Shown in pieces: positions 6,242-14,657 of a stretch of DNA of 35,828 bases. The position numbers were made by a program, and so were the translations under genes. Source of the DNA: Winogradskyella luteola (lineage in GTDB: Bacteria > Bacteroidota > Bacteroidia > Flavobacteriales > Flavobacteriaceae); assembly GCF_019203985.1 (NCBI RefSeq), contig NZ_JAGSPD010000018.1, forward strand, positions 1 through 35,828. Reading direction: 5' to 3'. Each line of letters begins with the position of its first letter. Within the stretch, counting starts at the first letter, position 1. A model generated the notes under the pieces. The model did no database searches. It was not told where the DNA came from and was given only the letters and a program-made list of their open reading frames with translations.

Positions 6242-7396
6242 ATGAAAAAAATACTAACGGTATTGATTATAGGCTTGCTTCTTTCGAGTTGTAAAAAGGA
6301 AGACAAAACAAGCTATATTATTGATGGTAATGCTGAAGGAGTACATAATGGTATTAGAGTACGTTTAGCAAAATTAGATGAAGCAGGAAAACAGGTAATG
6401 GTTGATACCGCCATTGTAATGGACGAAAAATTTAAGCTCGAAGGGAGTGTTGAAGAACCTGGCGTCTATTTTCTTTTAGCAGATGGAAGTCCTGGAAATG
6501 CTATTTTTATGTTAGAAAACAATAACATCACCATAGATTTCAATAAAGAAAAACCAACGGAATCTAAAGTAACTGGTTCGGAATCTAACAAAGGTTATGA
6601 GGCTTTTCAGAATGGAATGATGGAGATTAAAAATGAAGGAGATGCGATTACGGCAGAATTCAGAAAACTTGGTGCTGATGTAACGCAAGAAAAAAGAGAT
6701 TCCATAACAGAAGCCATGATGCGTCTCAGGGAAAGACAAAGTGAATATCCTTTAAACTTTGTAAAAGAATACAATGACAAATATTTTAGTCTTAACCTTA
6801 TTGAATTAGAAACTGGCAGGCCAAATTTTAACATTGTTGAGTACAAAAAGGCTTTTGAAAACTTTACACCTCAACTAAGAGAATCTAAAAAAGGACAAGC
6901 CGTAAAGGAAAAACTAGACCAGCTCTATAAAGCATATGAAAAATTAGCTTATCTCGAAATCGGTAAAGTTGCTCCTAATTTTGAAGCTCCTTCGCCAGAC
7001 GGAAAAATGGTAAGCTTAGAAGACATAAAAGGTAAAGTTACCGTTATAGATTTTTGGGCGGCTTGGTGTGGTCCTTGCCGTAGAGAAAATCCAAATGTGG
7101 TAAGAATTTACGAAGAATACCATGATAAAGGATTAGAAATCATTGGTGTATCTCTTGATGGACAAGGAAGACAAAAAGATCCTAAAAAAGCTTGGGTAGA
7201 TGCTATTGAAAAAGATGGCTTAACGTGGCACCATGTCTCTAACTTAAACTATTTTAATGACCCAGTAGCAAAGCAATATAATATTCAGTCGATACCTGCA
7301 ACATATATTTTAGATGCAGAAGGTAAAATTGTTGCAAAAAATTTAAGAGGAAAAGCTTTAGAAAACAAGATTAAAGAACTTCTAGAGCAATCTTAG
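6242..7396 (+). CDS. TlpA-like thiol-disulfide oxidoreductase lipoprotein (DUF4369 + AhpC/TSA)
   Basis: A 384-aa envelope protein. The signal ends in the lipobox LLSSC with Cys17, so it is a lipoprotein facing the periplasm or outer membrane. Residues about 25-125 match the DUF4369 region usual in Bacteroidota (YIIDGNAEG, then VYFLLADG), followed by a helical linker. Residues about 243-384 form a thioredoxin fold with WCGPC (Cys276 and Cys279) and a cis-Pro near SIPATYIL. The family reduces or shuffles disulfides of exported proteins, for example in cytochrome c maturation; the actual partner is unknown. The start at 6242 was chosen over 6194 because of the signal peptide and the TATATTTG box. 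It is a single gene ended by a strong terminator. Confidence 0.93.
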   Translation: MKKILTVLIIGLLLSSCKKEDKTSYIIDGNAEGVHNGIRVRLAKLDEAGKQVMVDTAIVMDEKFKLEGSVEEPGVYFLLADGSPGNAIFMLENNNITIDFNKEKPTESKVTGSESNKGYEAFQNGMMEIKNEGDAITAEFRKLGADVTQEKRDSITEAMMRLRERQSEYPLNFVKEYNDKYFSLNLIELETGRPNFNIVEYKKAFENFTPQLRESKKGQAVKEKLDQLYKAYEKLAYLEIGKVAPNFEAPSPDGKMVSLEDIKGKVTVIDFWAAWCGPCRRENPNVVRIYEEYHDKGLEIIGVSLDGQGRQKDPKKAWVDAIEKDGLTWHHVSNLNYFNDPVAKQYNIQSIPATYILDAEGKIVAKNLRGKALENKIKELLEQS

Positions 7397-7421
7397 GTAG
7401 ATAACAAAACTATTAACAGAA

Positions 7422-7447
7422 AAGCTTGCATTTTGCAGGCTTTTTTT
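7422..7447. terminator. Rho-independent terminator after the TlpA-like gene
   Basis: AAGCTTGCA (7422-7430) pairs with TGCAGGCTT (7434-7442, one G-U pair) around a 3-nt loop and runs into seven T on the plus strand. The T-run overlaps the stop codon of the convergent rhomboid gene. Confidence 0.85.
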
Positions 7448-8099
7448 AGCTCAATTTACCAGTTTTATATAGTACAAAGAGAATAATAATGGGTATTGCC
7501 AATAATCCAACATGCCCTAAATCTGTTTCAAATAAGCTTGGTATCATAATCAATGTTACAACATAACCGCCAACCGCTCCACCAAAATGTGCATCATGAC
7601 CAATATTACCGATTCTCTTTTTCATACCATAAATAGAATATAACAAATAACCTATTCCAAAAATATAGCCCGGAATTGGTATCGGTACAAAAAACATGTA
7701 CAAATTCATTTCTGGCTTTAAAAGTATTGCTGCATACAAAACCCCAGTTACCGCTCCACTAGCACCTACTGCACTGTACCAATACTCTTCTTTATGAAAA
7801 TATAAAGACAAAAGATTCCCAAATACTAAACTTGCAATATATATAATGATGAAATTAAATTGCCCAAGTTCAAAAATTACAGCATTTGCAAAAAAATACA
7901 ATGTCAGCATATTAAATAACAAATGTGTTGTATCTACATGCAAAAACCCAGAGCTAAACATACGTATCTGTTCTCCACGCCTTATACCACCCACATTGAA
8001 TTTATATTTTTCAAAAAACAATCGGTCATCAAAGCCTTTTAGGGAGATTATAACATTTGCTGCAATGATGGCAATGGTAACAGGGTCTAAATTGTACAT
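7446..8099 (-). CDS. Rhomboid family intramembrane serine protease
   Basis: A 217-aa, six-helix membrane protease that cuts substrates within or near the membrane. The family marks are all present: HLLFN (His59, Asn63) in helix 2, the catalytic serine motif GASGAVTG (Ser114), and the catalytic His in HDAHFGGAVGG (His171). Length is that of a minimal bacterial rhomboid without an extra N-terminal domain. Its natural substrate cannot be told. It diverges from the acyltransferase gene, with back-to-back TATATTTG boxes between them. The stop codon lies in the T-run of the neighbouring terminator. Confidence 0.95.
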   Translation of the reverse strand: MYNLDPVTIAIIAANVIISLKGFDDRLFFEKYKFNVGGIRRGEQIRMFSSGFLHVDTTHLLFNMLTLYFFANAVIFELGQFNFIIIYIASLVFGNLLSLYFHKEEYWYSAVGASGAVTGVLYAAILLKPEMNLYMFFVPIPIPGYIFGIGYLLYSIYGMKKRIGNIGHDAHFGGAVGGYVVTLIMIPSLFETDLGHVGLLAIPIIILFVLYKTGKLS

Positions 8100-8118
8100 A
8101 AACTCTAATCTTATAAGT

Positions 8119-8126
8119 CAAATATA
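8119..8126 (-). promoter_or_regulatory. -7 box for the rhomboid gene (TATATTTG)
   Basis: CAAATATA on the plus strand, thus TATATTTG on the minus strand, 20 bases upstream of the rhomboid ATG and only 3 bases from the forward box at 8130-8137. Confidence 0.6.
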
Positions 8127-8129
8127 ACA

Positions 8130-8137
8130 TATATTTG
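8130..8137 (+). promoter_or_regulatory. -7 box for the acyltransferase gene (TATATTTG)
   Basis: An exact TATATTTG 24 bases before the ATG at 8161; it forms a compact divergent promoter pair with 8119-8126. Confidence 0.6.
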
Positions 8138-8160
8138 CGCTTTAAAACTAACATAGTTTT

Positions 8161-9051
8161 ATGCAACTTATTGTCTACATATTGGTTTATCCCGTTTTAT
8201 TGTTAATCTCTATTTTACCATTTAGATTATTATATGCATTTTCAGATGTTCTTTACTTCTTTATTTATAAGGTTTTTGACTACCGAACTAACACTGTAAA
8301 GAAAAATTTAAGATTAGTTTTCCCTGATAAATCTAAAGGGGAAATCAAGTTAATAATGGATAAATTCTATCATCATTTGTGCGATATGATAGTTGAGTCA
8401 ATAAAATCTTTAACGATTTCTAAAGCCGAATTAAAAAAGCGCTATCAATTTACCAATTTAGAATTGATACACGGTTTAGAAAAAAAAGAGCGAAGTATTA
8501 TTCTAATGTGTGCTCATTATGGAAGCTGGGAGTGGATTTTTATTCTTCAAACTTACGTAAAGCATACAGGTTATGCTGTTTACAAACGCTTGGCAAATAA
8601 ATACTTTGATCGTCTTGTAAAACGTATTAGAGCGAGGCATAACACCTATCTTATCACAACAAAACAGACATTAAGTATTTTGAGTGAAAGTAAAAAGAAA
8701 GGTGAGTTAACCATAAATGGCTTTGTGTCTGATCAGTCGCCAAAAGCTCACAAGGCTTTTCATTGGAATGAATTTATGGGTATTAAAGTACCTATGTATA
8801 CAGGTGCAGAAATGTTAGCAAAAAAACTCGATATGGCCGTCGTTTTCTTTAGTGTTAAACGTATTAAGCGTGGGTATTACGAAACTACATTTAAAACTAT
8901 TACCGAACAGCCTAAAGAATACAAAGATTACGAGATAACAGATATTTTCTTTAAGCTTGTTGAAGAACAGATCTTAGAAGACCCACAGTATTATTTATGG
9001 ACGCATAAACGCTGGAAACATAGAAATAAAGTTCCTGCAGAATTTCGATAA
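8161..9051 (+). CDS. Lysophospholipid / lipid A acyltransferase family (LpxL-like)
   Basis: A 296-aa member of the LpxL/HtrB family, which adds secondary acyl chains to the lipid A precursor at the inner face of the cytoplasmic membrane. One N-terminal membrane segment (about residues 3-25) anchors it. The H-x4-E catalytic motif is AHYGSWEW (His119, Glu124). A second conserved block, FVSDQSP, follows near residue 190, and the C-terminal LWTHKRWK is typical of the family. Length matches usual family members. In Bacteroidota the exact acceptor may be lipid A or another lipid, so no gene symbol is given. Probably transcribed alone. Confidence 0.92.
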   Translation: MQLIVYILVYPVLLLISILPFRLLYAFSDVLYFFIYKVFDYRTNTVKKNLRLVFPDKSKGEIKLIMDKFYHHLCDMIVESIKSLTISKAELKKRYQFTNLELIHGLEKKERSIILMCAHYGSWEWIFILQTYVKHTGYAVYKRLANKYFDRLVKRIRARHNTYLITTKQTLSILSESKKKGELTINGFVSDQSPKAHKAFHWNEFMGIKVPMYTGAEMLAKKLDMAVVFFSVKRIKRGYYETTFKTITEQPKEYKDYEITDIFFKLVEEQILEDPQYYLWTHKRWKHRNKVPAEFR

Positions 9052-9162
9052 GACTAAAATTTAGTTTTATCTCTCGTAACTTTATAATAAGAAAGAAGAA
9101 AAGGTCTAAACGCAAATAAGCAAGCAATCTCTATAATTTCAAATTTCACCATCAATATATCT

Positions 9163-9191
9163 TAAAACTAAAATTTTGTTAGTTTTATTTT
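9163..9191. terminator. Terminator hairpin between convergent genes
   Basis: TAAAACTAA (9163-9171) pairs with TTAGTTTTA (9179-9187), followed by T-rich sequence on the plus strand; the A-rich left side could serve the minus strand too. A shorter similar sequence (ACTAAAATTTAGTTTTAT) directly follows the stop at 9051. Confidence 0.55.
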
Positions 9192-9210
9192 CAGATTCAG
9201 TATACATAAG

Positions 9211-10713
9211 TCACAAATCAAACCAATCATCAACGTTAGCAGCAGAACAAGGTTTACCAACCAAAGATTTATGAATAAATTCATTGTTACATCTGGAATA
9301 TTCATAATCTTCTGCCCAAACTTTATGGTTTTTAGCCAAAGCAATTATACCATTGCAAACAAAAACTATTTCTTCATTTGTGGTGGTTGGATGAATGGAC
9401 ATACGTATCCAACCCGGTTTGCGCACTAAGTCCCCAATAGAGATTTCATCGGTTAATTCTTTGGAGGTCTGTTGGTCTACGTGCAATAAAAAATGACCAT
9501 AAGTACCTGCACAACTACAACCTCCTCGTGTTTGTATACCAAACCTATCATTTAATAATTTTACGCCAAGATTGTAATGTAAATCATCAATATAGAATGA
9601 AATTACTCCCAATCGATCTTTATGTTGGCCAGCAAGAATATTGATGTTTGAAATTGGTAACAGTTTTCTGAAGATAATGTCAATCAGTTCATGCTCGCGT
9701 TTCAACATATTTTCAACACCCATCTGCTCTTTTAATTTTACAGCTAGAGCCGTCTTTATAGTTTGAAGAAAGCCCGGTGTGCCACCATCTTCACGGTCTT
9801 CAATATTATCTATATATTTATGTTCACCCCAAGGATTCGTCCAACTTACAGTACCTCCACCGGGACAATCAGGAACCATATTTTTGTACAGTTCTTTGTT
9901 GAAAACCAAAACACCAGAAGTTCCTGGCCCTCCTAAAAACTTGTGTGGTGAAAAGAAAATGGCATCTAACTGTGCAGCTTTATCTTCAGGGTGCATATTA
10001 ATATCTACATAAGGAGCAGAACATGCAAAATCCACAAAACATACACCTCCATGTTGGTGCATTAATTTTGCAATATCGTGATATGGAGTTTCAATCCCTG
10101 TGACATTAGAACCTCCGATAACGGAACAAATTTTTAATGTACAATCTTTGTATTGCACAAGTAGTTCTTCTAAATTTTCCAAGCAGAATAAGCCATCCTT
10201 GTTGGGTGGAACCACTTCAACTTTGGCCATAGTTTCTAGCCACGACGTTTGGTTAGAGTGATGCTCCATGTGAGAGACAAAAACCACGGGGCGAATTTCA
10301 TCTGGAATATCCGTGTATTCTCGTAAATTTTCAGGAATTTTTAAACCCAAAATACGCTGAAACTTGTTGACCACACCTGTCATTCCGTTGCCACAAACAA
10401 TTAAGACATCATCCTCACTGGCATTAACATGGTCTTTTATAATATGCTTTGCTTTATGATAAGCTTTGGTCATAGCTGTACCAGAAACCGTAGTTTCGGT
10501 ATGTGTATTAGCTACAAAAGGCCCAAAATCGTTACATAGTTTTTCTTCAATAGGCCTGTACAAGCGCCCAGATGCTGTCCAATCTGTATAAATAATTCTT
10601 TGTTCTCCAAATGGGGAGACAAAAGTTTGATCTTGTCCAATAATATGCTTTCTAAACTGTTGAAAGTAAGCTTCGAGCTTAGTGGGTTCAATGTGTTTTG
10701 TTTCAGAAATCAT
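9211..10713 (-). CDS. PLP-dependent class V aminotransferase-fold protein
   Basis: A 500-aa protein of the class V (NifS/CsdA-like) fold, longer than typical cysteine desulfurases. The PLP lysine lies in FFSPHKFLGG (Lys258), with the cofactor Asp in CFVDFACSAPY (Asp228) and the upstream GNGMTGVVNKFQR segment. RGGCSCAGTYGHFLLH (about residues 395-410) holds a CxC pair that could be a reactive Cys, but no SufS/IscS signature loop is seen. The substrate is unknown; cysteine desulfurase-like or isopenicillin-epimerase-like labels are possible. A hairpin (TCCCTT 10741-10746 with AAGGGA 10752-10757) lies in the leader, and TAAATTTG boxes lie at 10790-10797 and 10816-10823 on the minus strand, so it can be transcribed apart from glmM. 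Confidence 0.88.
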   Translation of the reverse strand: MISETKHIEPTKLEAYFQQFRKHIIGQDQTFVSPFGEQRIIYTDWTASGRLYRPIEEKLCNDFGPFVANTHTETTVSGTAMTKAYHKAKHIIKDHVNASEDDVLIVCGNGMTGVVNKFQRILGLKIPENLREYTDIPDEIRPVVFVSHMEHHSNQTSWLETMAKVEVVPPNKDGLFCLENLEELLVQYKDCTLKICSVIGGSNVTGIETPYHDIAKLMHQHGGVCFVDFACSAPYVDINMHPEDKAAQLDAIFFSPHKFLGGPGTSGVLVFNKELYKNMVPDCPGGGTVSWTNPWGEHKYIDNIEDREDGGTPGFLQTIKTALAVKLKEQMGVENMLKREHELIDIIFRKLLPISNINILAGQHKDRLGVISFYIDDLHYNLGVKLLNDRFGIQTRGGCSCAGTYGHFLLHVDQQTSKELTDEISIGDLVRKPGWIRMSIHPTTTNEEIVFVCNGIIALAKNHKVWAEDYEYSRCNNEFIHKSLVGKPCSAANVDDWFDL

Positions 10714-10789
10714 GATTATTACAGAATTTTTTATTGAGATTCCCTTCTAAAAAGGGATGAATTTAATCTACAGTTTTCATTTCATCTTG

Positions 10790-10797
10790 CAAATTTA
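10790..10797 (-). promoter_or_regulatory. -7 box for the class V aminotransferase gene (TAAATTTG)
   Basis: TAAATTTG on the minus strand, 77 bases upstream of the start codon; a second identical box at 10816-10823 directly follows the glmM stop. Either could give a leader containing the small hairpin at 10741-10757. Confidence 0.45.
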
Positions 10798-10823
10798 TGA
10801 ACACTGGACTTCATTCAAATTTA

Positions 10824-12212
10824 CTAAATATTAGCGACAGCTTTAATTTCAGCTATAAATCGATCTGCTAAAGTATCTGCTGCCTCTTGTGATGGTGCTT
10901 CAGTATAAATTCTAATAATTGGTTCCGTGTTGCTCTTACGTAAATGTACCCAACTGTCTGCAAAGTCTATTTTAACCCCATCGATAGTGATCAACTTTTC
11001 ATGGCTGTAGTTGGTTTCCATCGTACTCAAAATAGTATCGACATCCAACTCTGGTGTTAACTGAATCTTCTTTTTGCTCATGTAGTAATTGGGGTATGTC
11101 GCTCTCAATTCGCTAACGGTCATTTTCTTTTCAGCTAATAAACTCAAAAATAAAGCCACACCAACCAAAGCGTCACGTCCATAATGTAATTCGGGATATA
11201 TGATGCCGCCGTTACCTTCACCTCCAATAACCACATTATTTTTCTTCATCAACTCAACTACATTTACTTCACCTACAACACTGGCTTCATACATACCACC
11301 ATGCTTTTCGGTAACATCCCTTAAAGCTCTTGTAGAGCTCATGTTACTTACCGTATTCCCTGGGTTTTTACTTAATACATAATCTGCACAAGCGACAAGT
11401 GTATATTCTTCTCCAAACATCTCCCCTTTCTCGTCCATAAATGCCAAACGATCCACATCGGGATCTACTACGATTCCAAAATCAGCACGCTCTTTTACTA
11501 CAGCTGCAGCTAAATCGCCAAGATGTTCTTTTAAAGGCTCTGGATTATGGGGAAAATGACCTGTAGGTTCACAATATAATTTCACAGGATGTACCCCTAA
11601 GCGTTCTAATAATAAAGGAATTGCTATACCGCCAGTAGAATTAACTCCATCAACAACCACTTTAAAATTAGCAGCTTCGATAGCTTTTTTATTGACCAAT
11701 GGCAAGTCTAAAACCTCATCGATGTGCATATCAATATAAGCTTCATTTTTTGTGATTTTACCTAAATCATCAACCTCTGCAAAATTCATATTGTTGGATT
11801 CAGCAATCTCTAAAATCTTCTGACCTTCGGCTCCATTCAAAAATTCACCTTTATGGTTTAACAATTTTAAAGCATTCCATTGTTTTGGGTTATGGCTTGC
11901 AGTTAAAATAATACCTCCATCCGCATGTTCCATTGGTACAGCTACTTCAACTGTAGGTGTTGTGGATAATCCTACATCAATCACATTAATACCAAGTCCA
12001 ACAAGTGTATTCATTACCAAATTCTGAATCATTTCACCAGAAATACGTGCATCTCTGCCAACAACAACACGGTAGTTTTCTTTTTGGCGTTGCTGCTTTA
12101 GCCATGTGCCATAAGCTGCAGCAAATTTAACCGCATCAATTGGTGTTAAATTCTCCTCCACAGGCCCACCAATTGTACCTCTAATTCCTGAAATAGATTT
12201 TATTAATGTCAT
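10824..12212 (-). CDS. glmM: Phosphoglucosamine mutase (GlmM-type phosphohexomutase)
   Basis: Interconverts glucosamine-6-phosphate and glucosamine-1-phosphate for UDP-GlcNAc, and so for peptidoglycan and LPS. The 462 residues cover the four-domain alpha-D-phosphohexomutase fold. It has the N-terminal ISGIRGTIGG, the phosphoserine loop TASHNP (Ser106), the metal-binding loop DPDVDR (250-255), the sugar-binding loop GEGNGG (about 343), and the phosphate-binding loop RKSNTEPIIRIY near the C-terminus. Members annotated as phosphomannomutase look similar, so the substrate is inferred from the usual Bacteroidota annotation. A TATATTTG box lies 17 bases upstream on the minus strand. It is divergent from the AcpH-like gene. 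Confidence 0.9.
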   Translation of the reverse strand: MTLIKSISGIRGTIGGPVEENLTPIDAVKFAAAYGTWLKQQRQKENYRVVVGRDARISGEMIQNLVMNTLVGLGINVIDVGLSTTPTVEVAVPMEHADGGIILTASHNPKQWNALKLLNHKGEFLNGAEGQKILEIAESNNMNFAEVDDLGKITKNEAYIDMHIDEVLDLPLVNKKAIEAANFKVVVDGVNSTGGIAIPLLLERLGVHPVKLYCEPTGHFPHNPEPLKEHLGDLAAAVVKERADFGIVVDPDVDRLAFMDEKGEMFGEEYTLVACADYVLSKNPGNTVSNMSSTRALRDVTEKHGGMYEASVVGEVNVVELMKKNNVVIGGEGNGGIIYPELHYGRDALVGVALFLSLLAEKKMTVSELRATYPNYYMSKKKIQLTPELDVDTILSTMETNYSHEKLITIDGVKIDFADSWVHLRKSNTEPIIRIYTEAPSQEAADTLADRFIAEIKAVANI

Positions 12213-12228
12213 GTAATTTCGTTTTCAG

Positions 12229-12236
12229 CAAATATA
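12229..12236 (-). promoter_or_regulatory. -7 box for glmM (TATATTTG)
   Basis: An exact TATATTTG on the minus strand, 17 bases upstream of the glmM ATG. Confidence 0.6.
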
Positions 12237-12281
12237 ACATCTTAATAGGATTTTGTAATTACGAATTTGTAAATTCGACGA

Positions 12282-12884
12282 ATGAATTTTCTAGCGCACA
12301 TATATCTTTCTGGCGAAAATAAATTAATTACCATCGGTAACTTTGTTGGAGATGGCGTAAGAGGCAATACATACAAAAATTATCCTCGGGAGATGCAAAT
12401 CGGTATTCAATTGCATCGCGAGATTGATACATTTACAGATGCACATCCAATCTTTAGGCGTAGCACAAAACGACTTCATAAACCTTACAGTCATTACAGT
12501 GGCGTTATTGTAGATATTTTTTACGATCATTTTTTAGCTAAGAATTGGAAAGTGTATTCAGATATATCTTTGTCGGATTATGTACAAGATTTTTATAAAA
12601 GCTTGAATGAAAACTTCGACAGTCTTCCACCACGTTTTAAACGATTAACTCCTTTAATGATTGAAGGTAACTGGTTGTTAAGTTATGCTACAATCGACGG
12701 TATTCAATTAGTTTTAAATGGAATGAATCGTAGAACAAAAGGCCTATCTAAAATGAACCAAGCCACGAAAGAACTTAAAATGCATTACGATGCTTTTGAA
12801 AATGACTTTACCGAATTCTTTACTGAACTTATGGATTTCAGCACCAGAAAACGGATAGAAATTGAAAAACTACTTAGCGTATGA
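12282..12884 (+). CDS. Acyl carrier protein phosphodiesterase family (AcpH/DUF479)
   Basis: A 200-aa helical protein of the AcpH family, HD-like metal-dependent enzymes that remove the 4'-phosphopantetheine group from acyl carrier protein. Family marks are the N-terminal MNFLAHIYLS, the NFVGDGVRG segment, HREIDTFTDAHP with metal-type His and Asp residues, and the SHYSGVIVDIFYDHFLA block. Length fits E. coli AcpH. Bacteroidota members have not, to my knowledge, been tested for this activity. The stop overlaps the ggt start by 4 bases (ATGA), so the two are translationally coupled. It diverges from glmM across a 69-base gap. Confidence 0.88.
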   Translation: MNFLAHIYLSGENKLITIGNFVGDGVRGNTYKNYPREMQIGIQLHREIDTFTDAHPIFRRSTKRLHKPYSHYSGVIVDIFYDHFLAKNWKVYSDISLSDYVQDFYKSLNENFDSLPPRFKRLTPLMIEGNWLLSYATIDGIQLVLNGMNRRTKGLSKMNQATKELKMHYDAFENDFTEFFTELMDFSTRKRIEIEKLLSV

Positions 12885-14587
12885 AAAAGGTAACCATTGG
12901 TATATTCTTTATTTTATTGAGCTTAACGAGCTGTAAAAACGAATCAAGTATTGAAACCTCTAAAACTGAAAACCGTGGACGCATCGCCAAGAAAGCCATG
13001 GTGGTAAGTGCCAGAGTGGAAGCTTCTAAAATTGGTGTAGAAATTTTGAAAGCGGGCGGCAATGCCTTTGATGCCATGATGGCAACCGAAATGGCATTAG
13101 CGGTTACTTATCCCTATGCCGGTAACCTTGGAGGTGGTGGATTTTTAGTTTATCGCTTAGCTGATGGTACAAAAGGAGCACTAGATTACAGAGAAAAAGC
13201 ACCTTTGGCATCAAGTAAAAATATGTATTTAGATAATGATGGTGAAGTTGTTAAAGATTTAAGTACGGTTGGCAGTAAGGCTGTTGGGGTTCCCGGTACT
13301 ATCGCAGGAATTTTTAAAGCTCAAAAACGTTTTGGTAAACTTGATGTAGGTACCATATTAAAACCCGTTATAGAATTAGCAAAGCAAGGTTACACCGTTA
13401 CAAAACAACAAGAAAAACGTTTTACTGAATATGATAGTATCATAAGGGCTGTAAATGGAAAAAAGATGCTTTATAACAATACCATTAAGGCTGGTGATAC
13501 CATCACTAACCTAGCTTTAGCGAAAACTTTGCAACGTATTGCCAACAATGGACATGATGAATTTTATAAAGGAGAAACTGCCAAACGACTTGTTGATTAT
13601 TTACAGTCTAAAGGTAGCATTATAACGCTCGAAGATTTAGCTAAATATGAAGCCAAATGGCGTAATCCCATTACATTTCAATATGACGATTTAAGCATCA
13701 CATCAATGTCGCCACCATCATCTGGAGGTATTTGTCTCAATCAAATAATGACTATGGTAGAGCCTTTTGATTTAAAGGATTACGGTCACAACACCTTAAA
13801 AACCATTCAGGTTGTGGTTGAAGCAGAAAAACGTGCTTATGCCGATCGTAGTTTTTATTTAGGTGATCCTGATTTTGTAGACATTCCTACAGAAACACTA
13901 ACAAGTGCTGTTTATCTAGAAGAACGTATGAGCAACTTTTCTTTTAGAACTCCAACACCAGTAGACTCTATTTCCCATGGAAAAATTACAGGTCACGAAA
14001 GCGATGAAACCACCCACTACTCTATCGTAGATCAATATGGGAATGCCATAGCGGTAACCACGACATTAAATGGAGCTTATGGCTCTAAATTATACGCCGA
14101 AGACTTAGGTTTTTTTCTCAATAACGAAATGGATGATTTTAGCAGTAAACCTGGTGAGCCTAATTATTATGGTTTAATTGGTGCAGAAGCCAACAGTATC
14201 GCACCAGAAAAACGTATGCTTAGTTCCATGACACCAACTATCGTAGAAAAAGATGGCGAATTTCATATGTCCGTGGGCACTCCAGGCGGCTCAACTATAA
14301 TTACATCGGTTTTACAGACCATTTTAAATATACACGAATTTGGTATGACTATGCAAGAAGCCGTAAATGCACCACGGTTTCATAACCAATGGTTACCAGA
14401 CGAAATCCGCATGGAGCCTAACAGTTTTGATGACAAATTAGTGCAACAACTTAAGGCTTTAGGCTATAATATTAACCAAACCCGAACTCCCGTTATCGGT
14501 AAAGTTGACGGAATTTTAATGCTAGACGATGGCACGCTCGAAGGTGGAGCCGATAAGCGTGGAGATGATACGGCAGTAGGCTTTTAA
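12881..14587 (+). CDS. ggt: Gamma-glutamyltransferase (glutathione hydrolase), lipoprotein
   Basis: An N-terminal nucleophile hydrolase that cleaves or transfers the gamma-glutamyl group of glutathione and related peptides. It is made as a 568-aa proenzyme that cuts itself before a threonine; here TTHYSIVD, with Thr377 as the expected nucleophile of the small subunit. Also present are the N-terminal block GGNAFDAMMA and NLGGGGFLVY, SPPSSGGI, and the late PGGSTIITS. A signal with LTSC (Cys18) suggests a lipoprotein in the periplasm or outer membrane. It overlaps the upstream AcpH-like gene by 4 bases and is followed by an ATP-grasp gene 70 bases later. Pairing with an ATP-grasp peptide ligase could point to peptide or glutathione-like metabolism, but this is only context. 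Confidence 0.96.
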   Translation: MKKVTIGIFFILLSLTSCKNESSIETSKTENRGRIAKKAMVVSARVEASKIGVEILKAGGNAFDAMMATEMALAVTYPYAGNLGGGGFLVYRLADGTKGALDYREKAPLASSKNMYLDNDGEVVKDLSTVGSKAVGVPGTIAGIFKAQKRFGKLDVGTILKPVIELAKQGYTVTKQQEKRFTEYDSIIRAVNGKKMLYNNTIKAGDTITNLALAKTLQRIANNGHDEFYKGETAKRLVDYLQSKGSIITLEDLAKYEAKWRNPITFQYDDLSITSMSPPSSGGICLNQIMTMVEPFDLKDYGHNTLKTIQVVVEAEKRAYADRSFYLGDPDFVDIPTETLTSAVYLEERMSNFSFRTPTPVDSISHGKITGHESDETTHYSIVDQYGNAIAVTTTLNGAYGSKLYAEDLGFFLNNEMDDFSSKPGEPNYYGLIGAEANSIAPEKRMLSSMTPTIVEKDGEFHMSVGTPGGSTIITSVLQTILNIHEFGMTMQEAVNAPRFHNQWLPDEIRMEPNSFDDKLVQQLKALGYNINQTRTPVIGKVDGILMLDDGTLEGGADKRGDDTAVGF

Positions 14588-14657
14588 TTGTTGCATTTAT
14601 AATTTACAACTTAGTTTAACGGTTATATATTGAATGCTAATACTCAAAAACCAAAAG

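Noticed and set aside
6118..6306. 62-aa minus-strand frame
   Set aside because: It covers the divergent promoters and the signal peptide of the TlpA-like gene.
9053..9187. Two similar ACTAAAATTT..TTAGTTTTAT sequences as a mobile repeat
   Set aside because: They are short, AT-rich and explained as terminator hairpins after a gene.
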